From JAAYFT01 sp041655755 (GTDB taxonomy: Bacteria > Bacillota > Clostridia > Tissierellales > Tissierellaceae): 22,871 nucleotides of DNA. The DNA lies in contig JBBAEY010000032.1 of the NCBI GenBank assembly GCA_041655755.1, positions 1 to 22,871 of the forward strand, written 5' to 3'. The notes below the pieces were generated by a model that was not told where the DNA came from, searched no databases, and saw only the letters and a list, made by a program, of their open reading frames with translations. Positions within the stretch are counted from its first letter, which is position 1, and the number at the start of each line of letters is the position of its first letter. Both the position numbers and the translations under genes were made by a program. Positions 6,337-13,974 of the stretch are shown here, piece after piece.

Positions 6337-8242
6337 TGGGCCCTGTCCTTTCTTCCCTTCTTTTTTGTTCTAAATAAATCAGTAAAACATTAATATCCGA
6401 TGGGGAAACTCCTGAAATCCTAGAAGCCTGCCCCACTGAATCGGGTTTTATATTGTTCAATTTTTGCTTGGCTTCATTGCTAAGTCCACGGACAACATTA
6501 TAATCAAAATCCTGATCCAACTTCTTATTCTCTAGTTTCTTAAACTGGTCAATTTGAATCATTTGCTTTTTAATATAGCCATCGTATTTAATTTCCGTTT
6601 CCACCTGCAACCTTATCTCCCTCAATAGTTCCGGCCTATTTGGATTTAGGGCCTCTAGGATATCATATCCCAATTCAGGCCTTTTAATTAAATCTAAGAG
6701 GGTCACTGGATTGGTAAGGGTAGAGGTTCCCAACTCTTCAAGTAGTTTATTGTTATCCTTAGTTGGATTGATTTGGACCTTGCCCAGCCTATGGATTTCC
6801 CCTTCTATGGCAGACTTCTTTTCCAGGGTCCTCCTATATCTTTCCTCAGATACAAGACCTATCTCATAGCCCTTTTCAGTAAGCCTCAAATCTGCATTAT
6901 CCTGCCTGAGGGTAAGTCTATATTCAGCTCTTGAGGTCATCATCCTATAGGGCTCATCAGTTTCCTTGGTGACTAAATCGTCTATAAGGACTCCAATATA
7001 GGCCTCGGATCTATCTAATACAAAGGCTTCCTCTCCCCTAATCTTGAGTGCGGCATTGATACCTGCCATCAAGCCTTGGGCAGCAGCTTCTTCGTAGCCA
7101 GAAGAACCGTTAATTTGTCCAGCAAAAAACAAGTTTTCTATCTCCTTATGTTCCAAGTTTCTTTTTAGGGAGGTGGCATCTATGGCATCGTATTCTATGG
7201 CATAGGCAGACCTCATAAACCTAACATTCTCAAGCCCAATAATTTCCTTATACATTTCCAGTTGAGTTTCTTCTGGCAGGGTTGAACTAGCTCCCTGGAC
7301 ATACATCTCCTTTGTATCTAGTCCCTCTGGTTCAATAAAAATCTGATGCTTGTCTTTATCAGAAAATCTTACTATCTTGTCTTCAATAGATGGACAGTAT
7401 CTAGGCCCAATTCCCTCAATCTCACCAGCATACATGGGTGAACGATGAAGATTTACCCTGATTATCTCGTGCATTTTTTTAGTGGTGTATGTCAAGTAGC
7501 AGGGTAGCTGTTCCCTGCTCAAATCCCTTCCCATATTTAAAAATGAAAAGGGGATTATTTCACTATCTCCAGGCTGTATTTCCATTTTCGAATAATCTAT
7601 GCTGTCCTTGTGTACCCTAGCAGGTGTACCAGTTTTCATTCTTCTCAGATACAATCCCTTATCCCTCAAGGCAGTGGATAATTCCACAGAAGGAAACATT
7701 CCATCTGGCCCTGATTCATAATTTACCTCACCTATATAGACCCTTCCCCTTAAATAGGTACCTGTAGCCACAACCACTGCCCTGCAATTATAAATGGCAC
7801 CGGTTCTGGTTACAACTCCACTTATCCCCCTATTGTCCATAAGGATGTCCACTACCTCACCCTGCCTCAAGGTCAAATTAGCTTCATCTTCAAGTATCTT
7901 TTTCATCTCCATATGGTAGCCCTTTTTATCAGCCTGAACCCTTAGGGAATGAACGGCAGGTCCCTTGGAAGTATTCAACATTCTCGATTGAATAAATGAT
8001 TTATCAATATTCAAGGCCATTTCTCCACCCAGGGCATCTATTTCCCTAACCAAATGTCCCTTTCCAGTACCACCGATATTTGGATTACAGGATAATGCAA
8101 CGATGGAATCTAGGTTCATGGTCATAATCAGTGTATTCAGGCCCATTCTACTGCTGGCCAAGGCAGCCTCAACCCCAGCATGTCCAGCTCCAATAACAAC
8201 TACATCGTAGTCTCCTGCCAAATATTTCTTAACTTCCTTCAT
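6329..8242 (-). CDS. mnmG: tRNA uridine-5-carboxymethylaminomethyl synthesis enzyme MnmG (GidA)
   Basis: This FAD-dependent enzyme acts with MnmE to modify the wobble uridine (position 34) of certain tRNAs. I chose the ATG at 8242 (637 residues, MKEVKKYLAGDYD), because the AAAGGTGAT ribosome site precedes it. A GTG three codons upstream lies in that site. Visible motifs are the dinucleotide-binding VVVIGAGHAGVEAA, NPNIGGTGKGHLVREIDALGG, TGTYLRG, the YCPSIEDK region with its cysteine, the second FAD motif FFAGQINGSSGYEEAAAQG, and the C-terminal MnmE-binding helical part. The length is normal. mnmE ends 32 nt upstream and rsmG overlaps downstream, so this looks like one operon. Confidence 0.97.
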   Translation of the reverse strand: MKEVKKYLAGDYDVVVIGAGHAGVEAALASSRMGLNTLIMTMNLDSIVALSCNPNIGGTGKGHLVREIDALGGEMALNIDKSFIQSRMLNTSKGPAVHSLRVQADKKGYHMEMKKILEDEANLTLRQGEVVDILMDNRGISGVVTRTGAIYNCRAVVVATGTYLRGRVYIGEVNYESGPDGMFPSVELSTALRDKGLYLRRMKTGTPARVHKDSIDYSKMEIQPGDSEIIPFSFLNMGRDLSREQLPCYLTYTTKKMHEIIRVNLHRSPMYAGEIEGIGPRYCPSIEDKIVRFSDKDKHQIFIEPEGLDTKEMYVQGASSTLPEETQLEMYKEIIGLENVRFMRSAYAIEYDAIDATSLKRNLEHKEIENLFFAGQINGSSGYEEAAAQGLMAGINAALKIRGEEAFVLDRSEAYIGVLIDDLVTKETDEPYRMMTSRAEYRLTLRQDNADLRLTEKGYEIGLVSEERYRRTLEKKSAIEGEIHRLGKVQINPTKDNNKLLEELGTSTLTNPVTLLDLIKRPELGYDILEALNPNRPELLREIRLQVETEIKYDGYIKKQMIQIDQFKKLENKKLDQDFDYNVVRGLSNEAKQKLNNIKPDSVGQASRISGVSPSDINVLLIYLEQKRREERTGPNG

Positions 8243-8274
8243 TTCTATCACCTTTCTAATATAGGGTAAAGTAC

Positions 8275-9648
8275 TTATTTTCCAATACAGAATTCTGCAA
8301 ATATTTTATCTAGAACATCCTCACCCACTGTATCACCGGAAATTTCGCCAAGATTTTCCCAGCAATTTTTCAAGTCAATTTCTACACAGTCTATAGGAAC
8401 ATTTGCTTTTATGTCCTCTAGGGCCTGTGATATATTGTTCAAGGACCTTTCCAGAAGGCTCTTGTGCCTAATATTTGTAACTATGGTGTCGGAATTAATT
8501 TCCACCTGTCCACTATAAAACATATCCCTAATGCTCTCTTCCAGTATGTCCAAGCCCTGGCCCAGTTCCATGGAAGAATCTATTATCTTTTTCTCTCCCA
8601 GGAGGGATTTTAGATAGGATCTGGTCAATCTTAGGGGCAAATCAGTCTTATTCAGCAGTATTATACTTTTTTTGTCCCTAATTAGGCCAATTATTTCAAA
8701 ATCCTCTTCAGATAGTTCCCTAGACCCGTCAAATATAGCGATTATCAAATCTGCCCCTTGGACGGTTTCCCTTGCCCTATCTACTCCAATCTGTTCTACT
8801 AGGTCCTCTGTCGCCCTAATTCCAGCAGTGTCTATAATCTTTAGGGGAATGCCATCTATATTTATATACTCCTCAATTATATCCCTAGTAGTTCCGGGTA
8901 CATTGGTCACTATAGCCCTATTCTCCCTTAGGATGGCATTTAACAGAGAAGACTTTCCCACATTGGGCTTACCTAGTATTACAGTGTTTAAACCATCCCT
9001 TAATATCTTTCCTCTTTCCGAGGTAGATAGTAGGTTTTCAATTTCCTCTTTTACTGTGCTTCCCCTTTTTTCTAGGTCTTCATAGGTTAGCTCTTCAATG
9101 TCTTCGTCGGGAAAGTCTATTGATACCTCTACATGGGCTATCATCTCCAATAAAATACCCCTTATATGCTGAACCCTATTGGACAAGGAACCCTCCAACT
9201 GGTTGAGAGAGGCCTCAAAGCTCTTGTCTGTCTTGGCCCTTATCATATCTATCACTGCCTCCGCCTGTGACAAGTCCAATCTTCCATTCAAAAATGCCCT
9301 CTTGGTGAATTCTCCTGGCTCCGCAAGTCTGGCACCATGTCTCAGTATCAGATCCAGGACCTTTCTAACGGAAATAATTCCACCATGACAGTAGACCTCT
9401 ACCATATCCTCCCTTGTATAGGTGTTTGGCCCCTTCATAAAAGAAATCAAAACCTCGTCAATCAACTGGTCATTTTCATCATCTAAAATATGTCCATATA
9501 CTAGCTTTCTATTTAAACCCTCATCTAATTTCTCCACCTTATTCCCCTTGAATATCCTATTGCCGATTTCCAAGGATCCTTTACCACTTATTCTCACTAT
9601 TCCAATACCAGCCTCTCCAATTGACGTAGATATAGCTGCAATTGTCAC
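8275..9648 (-). CDS. mnmE: tRNA modification GTPase MnmE (TrmE)
   Basis: This is a potassium-activated GTPase, partner of MnmG in wobble-uridine modification. The 457-residue protein has the folate-binding N-terminal domain (about 1–118), a helical domain, and an inserted G domain with G1 GKPNVGKS (226–233), the PGTTRD loop (251–256), DTAG (273–276) and NKTD (333–336). It ends with the conserved CIGK, whose cysteine is needed in the reaction. The start is GTG, with GGAGGTGG 4 nt before it. A hairpin terminator lies between jag and this gene, so a separate promoter is likely. A TATAAT at about 9679–9684 on this strand is a candidate −10, but I see no good −35. Confidence 0.97.
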   Translation of the reverse strand: MTIAAISTSIGEAGIGIVRISGKGSLEIGNRIFKGNKVEKLDEGLNRKLVYGHILDDENDQLIDEVLISFMKGPNTYTREDMVEVYCHGGIISVRKVLDLILRHGARLAEPGEFTKRAFLNGRLDLSQAEAVIDMIRAKTDKSFEASLNQLEGSLSNRVQHIRGILLEMIAHVEVSIDFPDEDIEELTYEDLEKRGSTVKEEIENLLSTSERGKILRDGLNTVILGKPNVGKSSLLNAILRENRAIVTNVPGTTRDIIEEYINIDGIPLKIIDTAGIRATEDLVEQIGVDRARETVQGADLIIAIFDGSRELSEEDFEIIGLIRDKKSIILLNKTDLPLRLTRSYLKSLLGEKKIIDSSMELGQGLDILEESIRDMFYSGQVEINSDTIVTNIRHKSLLERSLNNISQALEDIKANVPIDCVEIDLKNCWENLGEISGDTVGEDVLDKIFAEFCIGK

Positions 9649-9747
9649 AAGACCACCTCCAAAAAACTTCCTATCCTTATTATATCAAAAAATATGGACC
9701 CCTAAAATGAGAATATCAAATGTTATTATTAGTATTATTATAAGAAG

Positions 9748-9768
9748 AACCCAGTATTATACTGGGTT
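9748..9768 (-). terminator. Hairpin terminator after jag
   Basis: AACCCAGTAT and ATACTGGGTT form a perfect 10-bp inverted repeat with one central base. It lies 7 nt after the jag stop on the minus strand and is followed by TTCTTCTTAT. The T-run is weak, so termination may be partial. Confidence 0.65.
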
Positions 9769-9775
9769 TGTTGTC

Positions 9776-10402
9776 TTACTTTGATTGTATAACCACTCTT
9801 CTAAAGGGTTCGTCTCCTTCACTGTAGGTAGTTATTCCATTTATATTTTGAAGTGCCGAGTGTATTATCCTTCTTTCATAGGGATTCATAGGTTCTAGTT
9901 TTACTAGTCTCCTGCTATATCTGGCCTTCTCCGCCATCTTGTTTGCTAGTCTAATCAAGGTTTCCTCTCTCTTAGCCCTGTATCCTTCGATGTCAACTAT
10001 TACCTTTATATAGTTTTCCTTATTTCTATTGACGGTAAGGCTTAACAAATATTGTATGGCGTCTAGGGTATTTCCCCTTTTTCCTATTAATATGCCCATA
10101 TCAGAAGAGCTAATATCTGTTATGTCGACAGTTAACGAATCTGGGTTTTTCCTTACAATACTCTCAGCTTTTATCTGCATTGAATTTAATACTTTTTGAA
10201 TGAAATTATCGGCAATTTCCTCAGGGTCATATACTATTGTAATTTTAACCCTTGCATCCTTCCCACCAATTATGCCAAATAGTCCCTTGCTCGGTTCATC
10301 AATAATTTCAATTTCTACATCTTCCTTACTTACATTTAACTCCATTAAACCTTCGTTTATGGCATCTTCAACGGTTTTAGATACTTTAATAATGGATTTC
10401 AT
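9776..10402 (-). CDS. jag: RNA-binding protein Jag/KhpB (SpoIIIJ-associated)
   Basis: This single-stranded nucleic acid-binding protein has a Jag-N, KH and R3H layout. In other Gram-positives it partners KhpA and affects cell elongation and division. Residues 1–50 form the Jag-N domain with KGLFGIIGGKDARV. The KH domain shows the GxxG loop as IGKRG (106–110). The R3H motif is RRIIH (177–181, Arg-x3-His). The length of 208 residues is normal for the short form. GGAGGAG lies upstream of the ATG. The gene starts 4 nt after the yidC stop, as in most Firmicutes. Confidence 0.95.
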   Translation of the reverse strand: MKSIIKVSKTVEDAINEGLMELNVSKEDVEIEIIDEPSKGLFGIIGGKDARVKITIVYDPEEIADNFIQKVLNSMQIKAESIVRKNPDSLTVDITDISSSDMGILIGKRGNTLDAIQYLLSLTVNRNKENYIKVIVDIEGYRAKREETLIRLANKMAEKARYSRRLVKLEPMNPYERRIIHSALQNINGITTYSEGDEPFRRVVIQSK

Positions 10403-10406
10403 TATC

Positions 10407-11114
10407 TCATTTCTCCTCCTTAATCTTACCCAAAGACCTATTGGAAATTAACTGTTGTACAACAGAGAAAATATTGCTAATTACCCAATATAATGCAAGA
10501 CCTGCTGCAAATCCTTTGGCAGCCATAAAAATCATAACTGGAAGAAACATATTCATTGTTTTCATGGTACTTTGAGCCTGTGGATCTGGATTTGATGCAG
10601 ACATGGTAACTGATTGCAAATAAGTAGTTGCTGCTGCTAGGAGGGGCAGTCCCCACAGGAATGGGTCTGGATTCTCCAAGTTTTTAATCCAAAAAAAGGT
10701 TTTATTCATGGCCTCATAAGCGACCACGTCCTTAAAGGCGTACAAGGTAGGTTCACGCATAACCTTAAAGAAGGCAAAAATAATTGGAATTTGAATTATA
10801 AGGATTAAACATCCTGACGCAGGATTATATTTTGCTTCCTTGTATAACTCCATGGTCTTTACCTGCATAGTATGCGGATCATTCTTATATTTACTTTGTA
10901 TCTCCTTAATCTTTGGCTGAATTTCTCCCATTTTTTTTGTTGATTTTGTCTGGTGCATGCTTACAGGCAAAAGTAACAGCTTAAATATAATTGTAGTAAC
11001 TATTATTGCCATTGCATAAAATGAAAAAGATTCTGGCTCCGAACCAATAGATGAAACCGTATCGTAGACCAATTTCAATAGCCCACCCAAAATATTACCT
11101 AAAAAAGCTGACAT
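10407..11114 (-). CDS. yidC: Membrane protein insertase YidC/SpoIIIJ (Oxa1 family)
   Basis: This protein inserts and folds proteins in the cytoplasmic membrane, alone or with SecYEG. The 235-residue protein has about five membrane spans: an N-terminal one, one at TIIFKLLLLPVSM, one at ASGCLILIIQIPIIFAFF, and a final pair at FLPVMIFMAAKGFAAG and LALYWVISNIFSVVQQ. The cytoplasmic coiled hairpin HQTKSTKKMGEIQPKIKEIQ is typical. The groove residue that is Arg in Bacillus SpoIIIJ (IRLLILP) is Lys here (FKLLLLP). There is no lipobox cysteine near the start, unlike many Gram-positive forms. yidD lies 14 nt upstream and jag 4 nt downstream. Confidence 0.96.
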   Translation of the reverse strand: MSAFLGNILGGLLKLVYDTVSSIGSEPESFSFYAMAIIVTTIIFKLLLLPVSMHQTKSTKKMGEIQPKIKEIQSKYKNDPHTMQVKTMELYKEAKYNPASGCLILIIQIPIIFAFFKVMREPTLYAFKDVVAYEAMNKTFFWIKNLENPDPFLWGLPLLAAATTYLQSVTMSASNPDPQAQSTMKTMNMFLPVMIFMAAKGFAAGLALYWVISNIFSVVQQLISNRSLGKIKEEK

Positions 11115-11128
11115 TTACTAACCCCCCA

Positions 11129-11344
11129 TCATTTAAGTGGATCATATCCACCTTCATTAAACGGATTACATCTCAAAACCCTATTTACACTTAAATAAGT
11201 TCCCTTTACTAAGCCGTATTTTTCATAAGCTTGAATAGAATAGTCTGAACAAGTCGGATAAAATCTGCAACTTCTACCAGTTAAAATATATTTTGAAATT
11301 ACCTTCTGATAAAATCTAATTATCAAAATAACTATTTTTTTCAT
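11129..11344 (-). CDS. yidD: Membrane protein insertion efficiency factor YidD
   Basis: This small membrane-associated protein helps YidC-dependent insertion. The 71-residue protein has an N-terminal amphipathic/hydrophobic segment (KKIVILIIRFYQKVIS) and the family signature CRFYPTCSDYSIQAYEKYG near residues 26–44, then RVLRCNPFNEGGYDPL. The ribosome site is modest (GAGTGAT), and rnpA ends 9 nt upstream. The size is at the short end of normal for the family. Confidence 0.95.
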   Translation of the reverse strand: MKKIVILIIRFYQKVISKYILTGRSCRFYPTCSDYSIQAYEKYGLVKGTYLSVNRVLRCNPFNEGGYDPLK

Positions 11345-11353
11345 ATTATCACT

Positions 11354-11692
11354 CTATTTCTCTATAATGTCTCCAAGTTTAAATATATGGAGCATTGCAC
11401 TTTCCAATTCCATATAAGAAATATTTCCTGCATTTTTTTTTGGTATAATAACCAAGTCATATCCATCCTTAATCTTACTCAATTTCAAACGATATATTTC
11501 CTTCATTCTTCTCCGAATTTTGTTTCTTACGACTGAATTGCCTACCTTCTTGCTAACGGAATATCCAATCCTGGTAAAATCTAAATTATTTTTCCTTACA
11601 TAGAGAATTAAATATTTATTCCAATAATTTTTTCCGCCACCATAGACCCTTTTAAACTCCATACTAGTCCTAAGCCTATAAATTTTATCCAT
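11354..11692 (-). CDS. rnpA: Ribonuclease P protein component RnpA
   Basis: This is the protein subunit of RNase P, which helps the RNA subunit cleave pre-tRNA leaders. I chose the ATG at 11692 (112 residues, MDKIYRLRTSMEFKRVY), the usual beginning of RnpA. A longer reading from 11728 would start close to the rpmH–rnpA hairpin and has no family support. GAGGGTG lies upstream. The RNR motif is VVRNKIRRRMKEIYR, and the central FTRIGYSVSKKVGNS strand is typical. It lies between rpmH and yidD on the same strand. A terminator-like hairpin at 11733–11753 separates it from rpmH, so its level may be set below that of L34. Confidence 0.96.
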   Translation of the reverse strand: MDKIYRLRTSMEFKRVYGGGKNYWNKYLILYVRKNNLDFTRIGYSVSKKVGNSVVRNKIRRRMKEIYRLKLSKIKDGYDLVIIPKKNAGNISYMELESAMLHIFKLGDIIEK

Positions 11693-11726
11693 CACAATAA
11701 CACCCTCTAAAAAAGCACAAACTAGC

Positions 11727-11753
11727 AAAAAAAGGCCACTAAACTAGGGGCCT
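11727..11753 (-). terminator. Intrinsic terminator/attenuator between rpmH and rnpA
   Basis: On the minus strand AGGCCCCT, a 5-nt loop and AGTGGCCT form an 8-bp stem with one internal mismatch. It is followed directly by seven T residues. The 5' arm begins at the last base of the rpmH stop codon. Full termination here would leave rnpA without a visible promoter, so partial read-through is likely. Confidence 0.75.
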
Positions 11754-11887
11754 TATGCAGTTAATTTCTTTCTACCTCTTTTTCTTCTAGCTTTGATTAT
11801 TTCCCTGCCTGCTTTTGTCCTCATTCTTTTTCTAAAACCATGCTCTTTACTTCTCTGTCTTTTCTTTGGTTGATAAGTCCTTTTCAT
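11753..11887 (-). CDS. rpmH: 50S ribosomal protein L34
   Basis: This 44-residue basic ribosomal protein begins MKRTYQPKKRQRSKEHGFRK and ends GRKKLTA, the standard L34 pattern. The ATG at 11887 is preceded by GGAGGTG. It is the first gene left of the origin and is driven by a consensus sigma-A promoter at 11965–11993. Its stop codon touches the stem of the terminator-like hairpin before rnpA. Confidence 0.98.
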   Translation of the reverse strand: MKRTYQPKKRQRSKEHGFRKRMRTKAGREIIKARRKRGRKKLTA

Positions 11888-11964
11888 AAAAAAACACCTC
11901 CTTCAATAGGGTATCTTCATATATAATATGGAGTTTTCACAAATTGAAATAAATACTACTAATA

Positions 11965-11993
11965 ATTATATTGACTTAGACTCCATATGTCAA
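11965..11993 (-). promoter_or_regulatory. Consensus sigma-A promoter of rpmH
   Basis: Reading the minus strand, TTGACA (11988–11993), a 17-bp spacer and TATAAT (11965–11970) match the vegetative consensus at all 12 positions. It reads away from the origin toward rpmH. One arm of an inverted repeat, ACTCCATAT (11980–11988), lies in the spacer, and its partner ATATGGAGT lies at 11926–11934 in the leader. Confidence 0.9.
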
Positions 11994-12048
11994 GAATTTT
12001 AAATAATTGAAGACTGCTATTAGTCCTATTTAATCCTATCTATAAAAG

Positions 12049-12393
12049 TTATTCACAATCTATGAATCTTGTGGATAATTTTATTGAATATATTTTTCAT
12101 TTCTGCTATCATTAAAATACATGTGAATAACTTTTTAAAATTATAAACAATTGATACTTATACACACTTTGTGGATAACTTGTGCATAAGTATAGAGTAT
12201 TTCTATATTATTCCCTATAATTTAGTATTTTACATACTTCTTATCCACATTATTTGATTTTAAGATATGTTAATAAGTTAATAACTCCCATCTAACTAAT
12301 TATATTCACAGACTATTATAAAACTATCAACAAATATTTTTACTTTATTTTTAATATATATTTTTAAATTTTATTTGATGGATTTGTGGACAA
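12049..12393. other. oriC: oriC, upstream DnaA-box cluster (rpmH–dnaA)
   Basis: Nine-base DnaA boxes fitting TTATNCACA are seen at 12049–12057 (+), 12070–12078 (−, perfect TTATCCACA), 12122–12130 (−), 12158–12166 (+), 12170–12178 (−, perfect), 12181–12189 (−) and 12241–12249 (+, perfect). One-mismatch boxes lie at 12302–12310 (+) and 12385–12393 (−). The stretch is very AT-rich, notably 12336–12378. It lies where gene direction switches. No gene is visible between 11888 and 12467 apart from the rpmH promoter. Confidence 0.93.
12151..12179 (+). promoter_or_regulatory. Possible dnaA promoter overlapping DnaA boxes
   Basis: TTGATA (12151–12156), a 17-bp spacer and GATAAC (12174–12179) form a weak sigma-A-like promoter reading toward dnaA. 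It overlaps the DnaA boxes at 12158–12166 and 12170–12178, which would allow autorepression. In such AT-rich DNA this may be chance. Confidence 0.3.
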
Positions 12394-12467
12394 ACATAGG
12401 TCCCTCTCAAAAACTGTTTATATCTTTTTAAAATGGCAATAATTTCAATGTAATAGGAGGTAAATTT

Positions 12468-13796
12468 ATGTCGTCAGGATTAGATAATATCTGGAATGAA
12501 GTTCTAAATTTAATGAAAGTAGAATTGACAGAGGTTAGTTTCAATACCTGGTTCAATACCATAGAGCCCATTAGCATCTCTCCCGATAAGGTAATTTTAG
12601 CTGCACCAAATGAATTTACAAAGGGCATATTGGTAGGAAGATATCAAAACCTCATTCGAAATGCAATAAAGCATGTGACAGAGGAAGACCTGGATATTGT
12701 ATTTATTATACCGGGTGAAGAATATAGCACCAACCAACCAGTGGTGCAGGAAACTGGCGAATACAATCAAAGGTCTCAATTAAATCCAAAGTATACCTTT
12801 GACACCTTTGTAATAGGCAATAGCAATAGATTTGCCCATGCTGCCTCATTGGCCGTAGCAGAAGCACCAGCTCAAGCCTACAACCCACTTTTCATATATG
12901 GGGGAGTTGGACTAGGTAAAACCCACCTAATGCACGCCATAGGGCATTACATACTAAGCCAAAATCCATCTTCCAAGGTCGTTTATGTTTCATCAGAAAA
13001 ATTTACAAATGAATTAATTAACTCCATCAGGGAATATAGAAATGAAGAATTTAGAAATAAATATAGAAATATTGATGTCCTCCTTGTGGATGATATCCAA
13101 TTTATAGCAGGTAAAGAGGGGACCCAGGAGGAGTTTTTTCACACCTTCAATGCCCTGCATGAGGCAAACAAACAAATAATCATATCTAGCGATAGACAAC
13201 CTAAGGAAATACCTACCCTAGAAGATAGGCTCAGGTCCAGGTTCGAATGGGGGCTCATATCTGACATACAGCCGCCTGATTTAGAAACCAGAATAGCCAT
13301 CCTTAGAAAAAAAGCAAATATAGAAAACATAGAAGTAAACGACAATGTAATGCTCTATATAGCCTCAAAAATCCAATCCAATATTAGGGAGTTAGAAGGA
13401 GCACTGATCAGGGTGGTGGCCTACTCTTCCTTAGCCAATTCCCAGGTAACTGAAGAATTAGCTGAAGAGGCCCTAAAGGACATAATATCAAACAATAAAA
13501 ATGTAGAAATAACAGTAGACCTAATAAAGGACATTGTTTCCAAAAATTTTAGAATTAAATTAGATGAATTTAATTCTAAAAAGAGGACAAGGGCAATTGC
13601 ATATCCGAGGCAAATTGCCATGTATTTAACCAGGGAATTAACGGACCTATCCCTTCCTAAAATAGGAGACGAATTTGGTGGCAGGGATCATACAACTGTA
13701 ATACACGCCTATGACAAAATAACTTCCGATTTAAAGGAAAACTTAGACCTTAAAAGAAAGCTAGATGACATTACAAAAAAATTAAAGGAAGGATAA
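12468..13796 (+). CDS. dnaA: Chromosomal replication initiator DnaA
   Basis: This AAA+ protein binds DnaA boxes and opens the origin. The 442-residue protein has N-terminal domain I (SFNTWFNTIEPI), a short linker, Walker A GGVGLGKTH (145–153), Walker B VLLVDDIQF (204–212), the initiator-specific and sensor regions, and C-terminal domain IV with DLSLPKIGDEFGGRDHTTVIHAYDKI, the DnaA-box binding signature. AGGAGGT lies 7 nt before the ATG. The flanking box clusters on both sides are typical of a two-part Firmicute origin and suggest autoregulation. Length and domain order are normal. Confidence 0.99.
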   Translation: MSSGLDNIWNEVLNLMKVELTEVSFNTWFNTIEPISISPDKVILAAPNEFTKGILVGRYQNLIRNAIKHVTEEDLDIVFIIPGEEYSTNQPVVQETGEYNQRSQLNPKYTFDTFVIGNSNRFAHAASLAVAEAPAQAYNPLFIYGGVGLGKTHLMHAIGHYILSQNPSSKVVYVSSEKFTNELINSIREYRNEEFRNKYRNIDVLLVDDIQFIAGKEGTQEEFFHTFNALHEANKQIIISSDRQPKEIPTLEDRLRSRFEWGLISDIQPPDLETRIAILRKKANIENIEVNDNVMLYIASKIQSNIRELEGALIRVVAYSSLANSQVTEELAEEALKDIISNNKNVEITVDLIKDIVSKNFRIKLDEFNSKKRTRAIAYPRQIAMYLTRELTDLSLPKIGDEFGGRDHTTVIHAYDKITSDLKENLDLKRKLDDITKKLKEG

Positions 13797-13805
13797 TCAA
13801 TAGAA

Positions 13806-13940
13806 TGTGAATAGTTTTATTAATTTTACAGGACTTATCCACACTTTATTAAAACTTATGAATATTTAGTATTGCAGGCCCCTAGATATTATCCACATAA
13901 TCACACTGCCTACTACTATTACTACTCTATTATTATATTC
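13806..13940 (+). other. oriC: oriC, downstream cluster with DnaA-trio-like unwinding element (dnaA–dnaN)
   Basis: Two perfect TTATCCACA boxes (13835–13843 and 13889–13897, both +) and a one-mismatch box on the minus strand (13806–13814) precede a run of triplets starting at 13910, CTACTACTATTACTACTC, continuing TAT TAT TAT to 13936. This matches the DnaA-trio pattern of Bacillus-type basal unwinding systems, in which DnaA loads from a double-stranded box onto one strand. A poor box-like ATAATCACA (13897–13905) sits between the last good box and the trios. The AT-rich stretch 13928–13956 follows. dnaN starts 38 bp after the last triplet. Confidence 0.85.
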
Positions 13941-13974
13941 TTTCTATATCAGCAAATTGAAAAGGAGGACGGTC

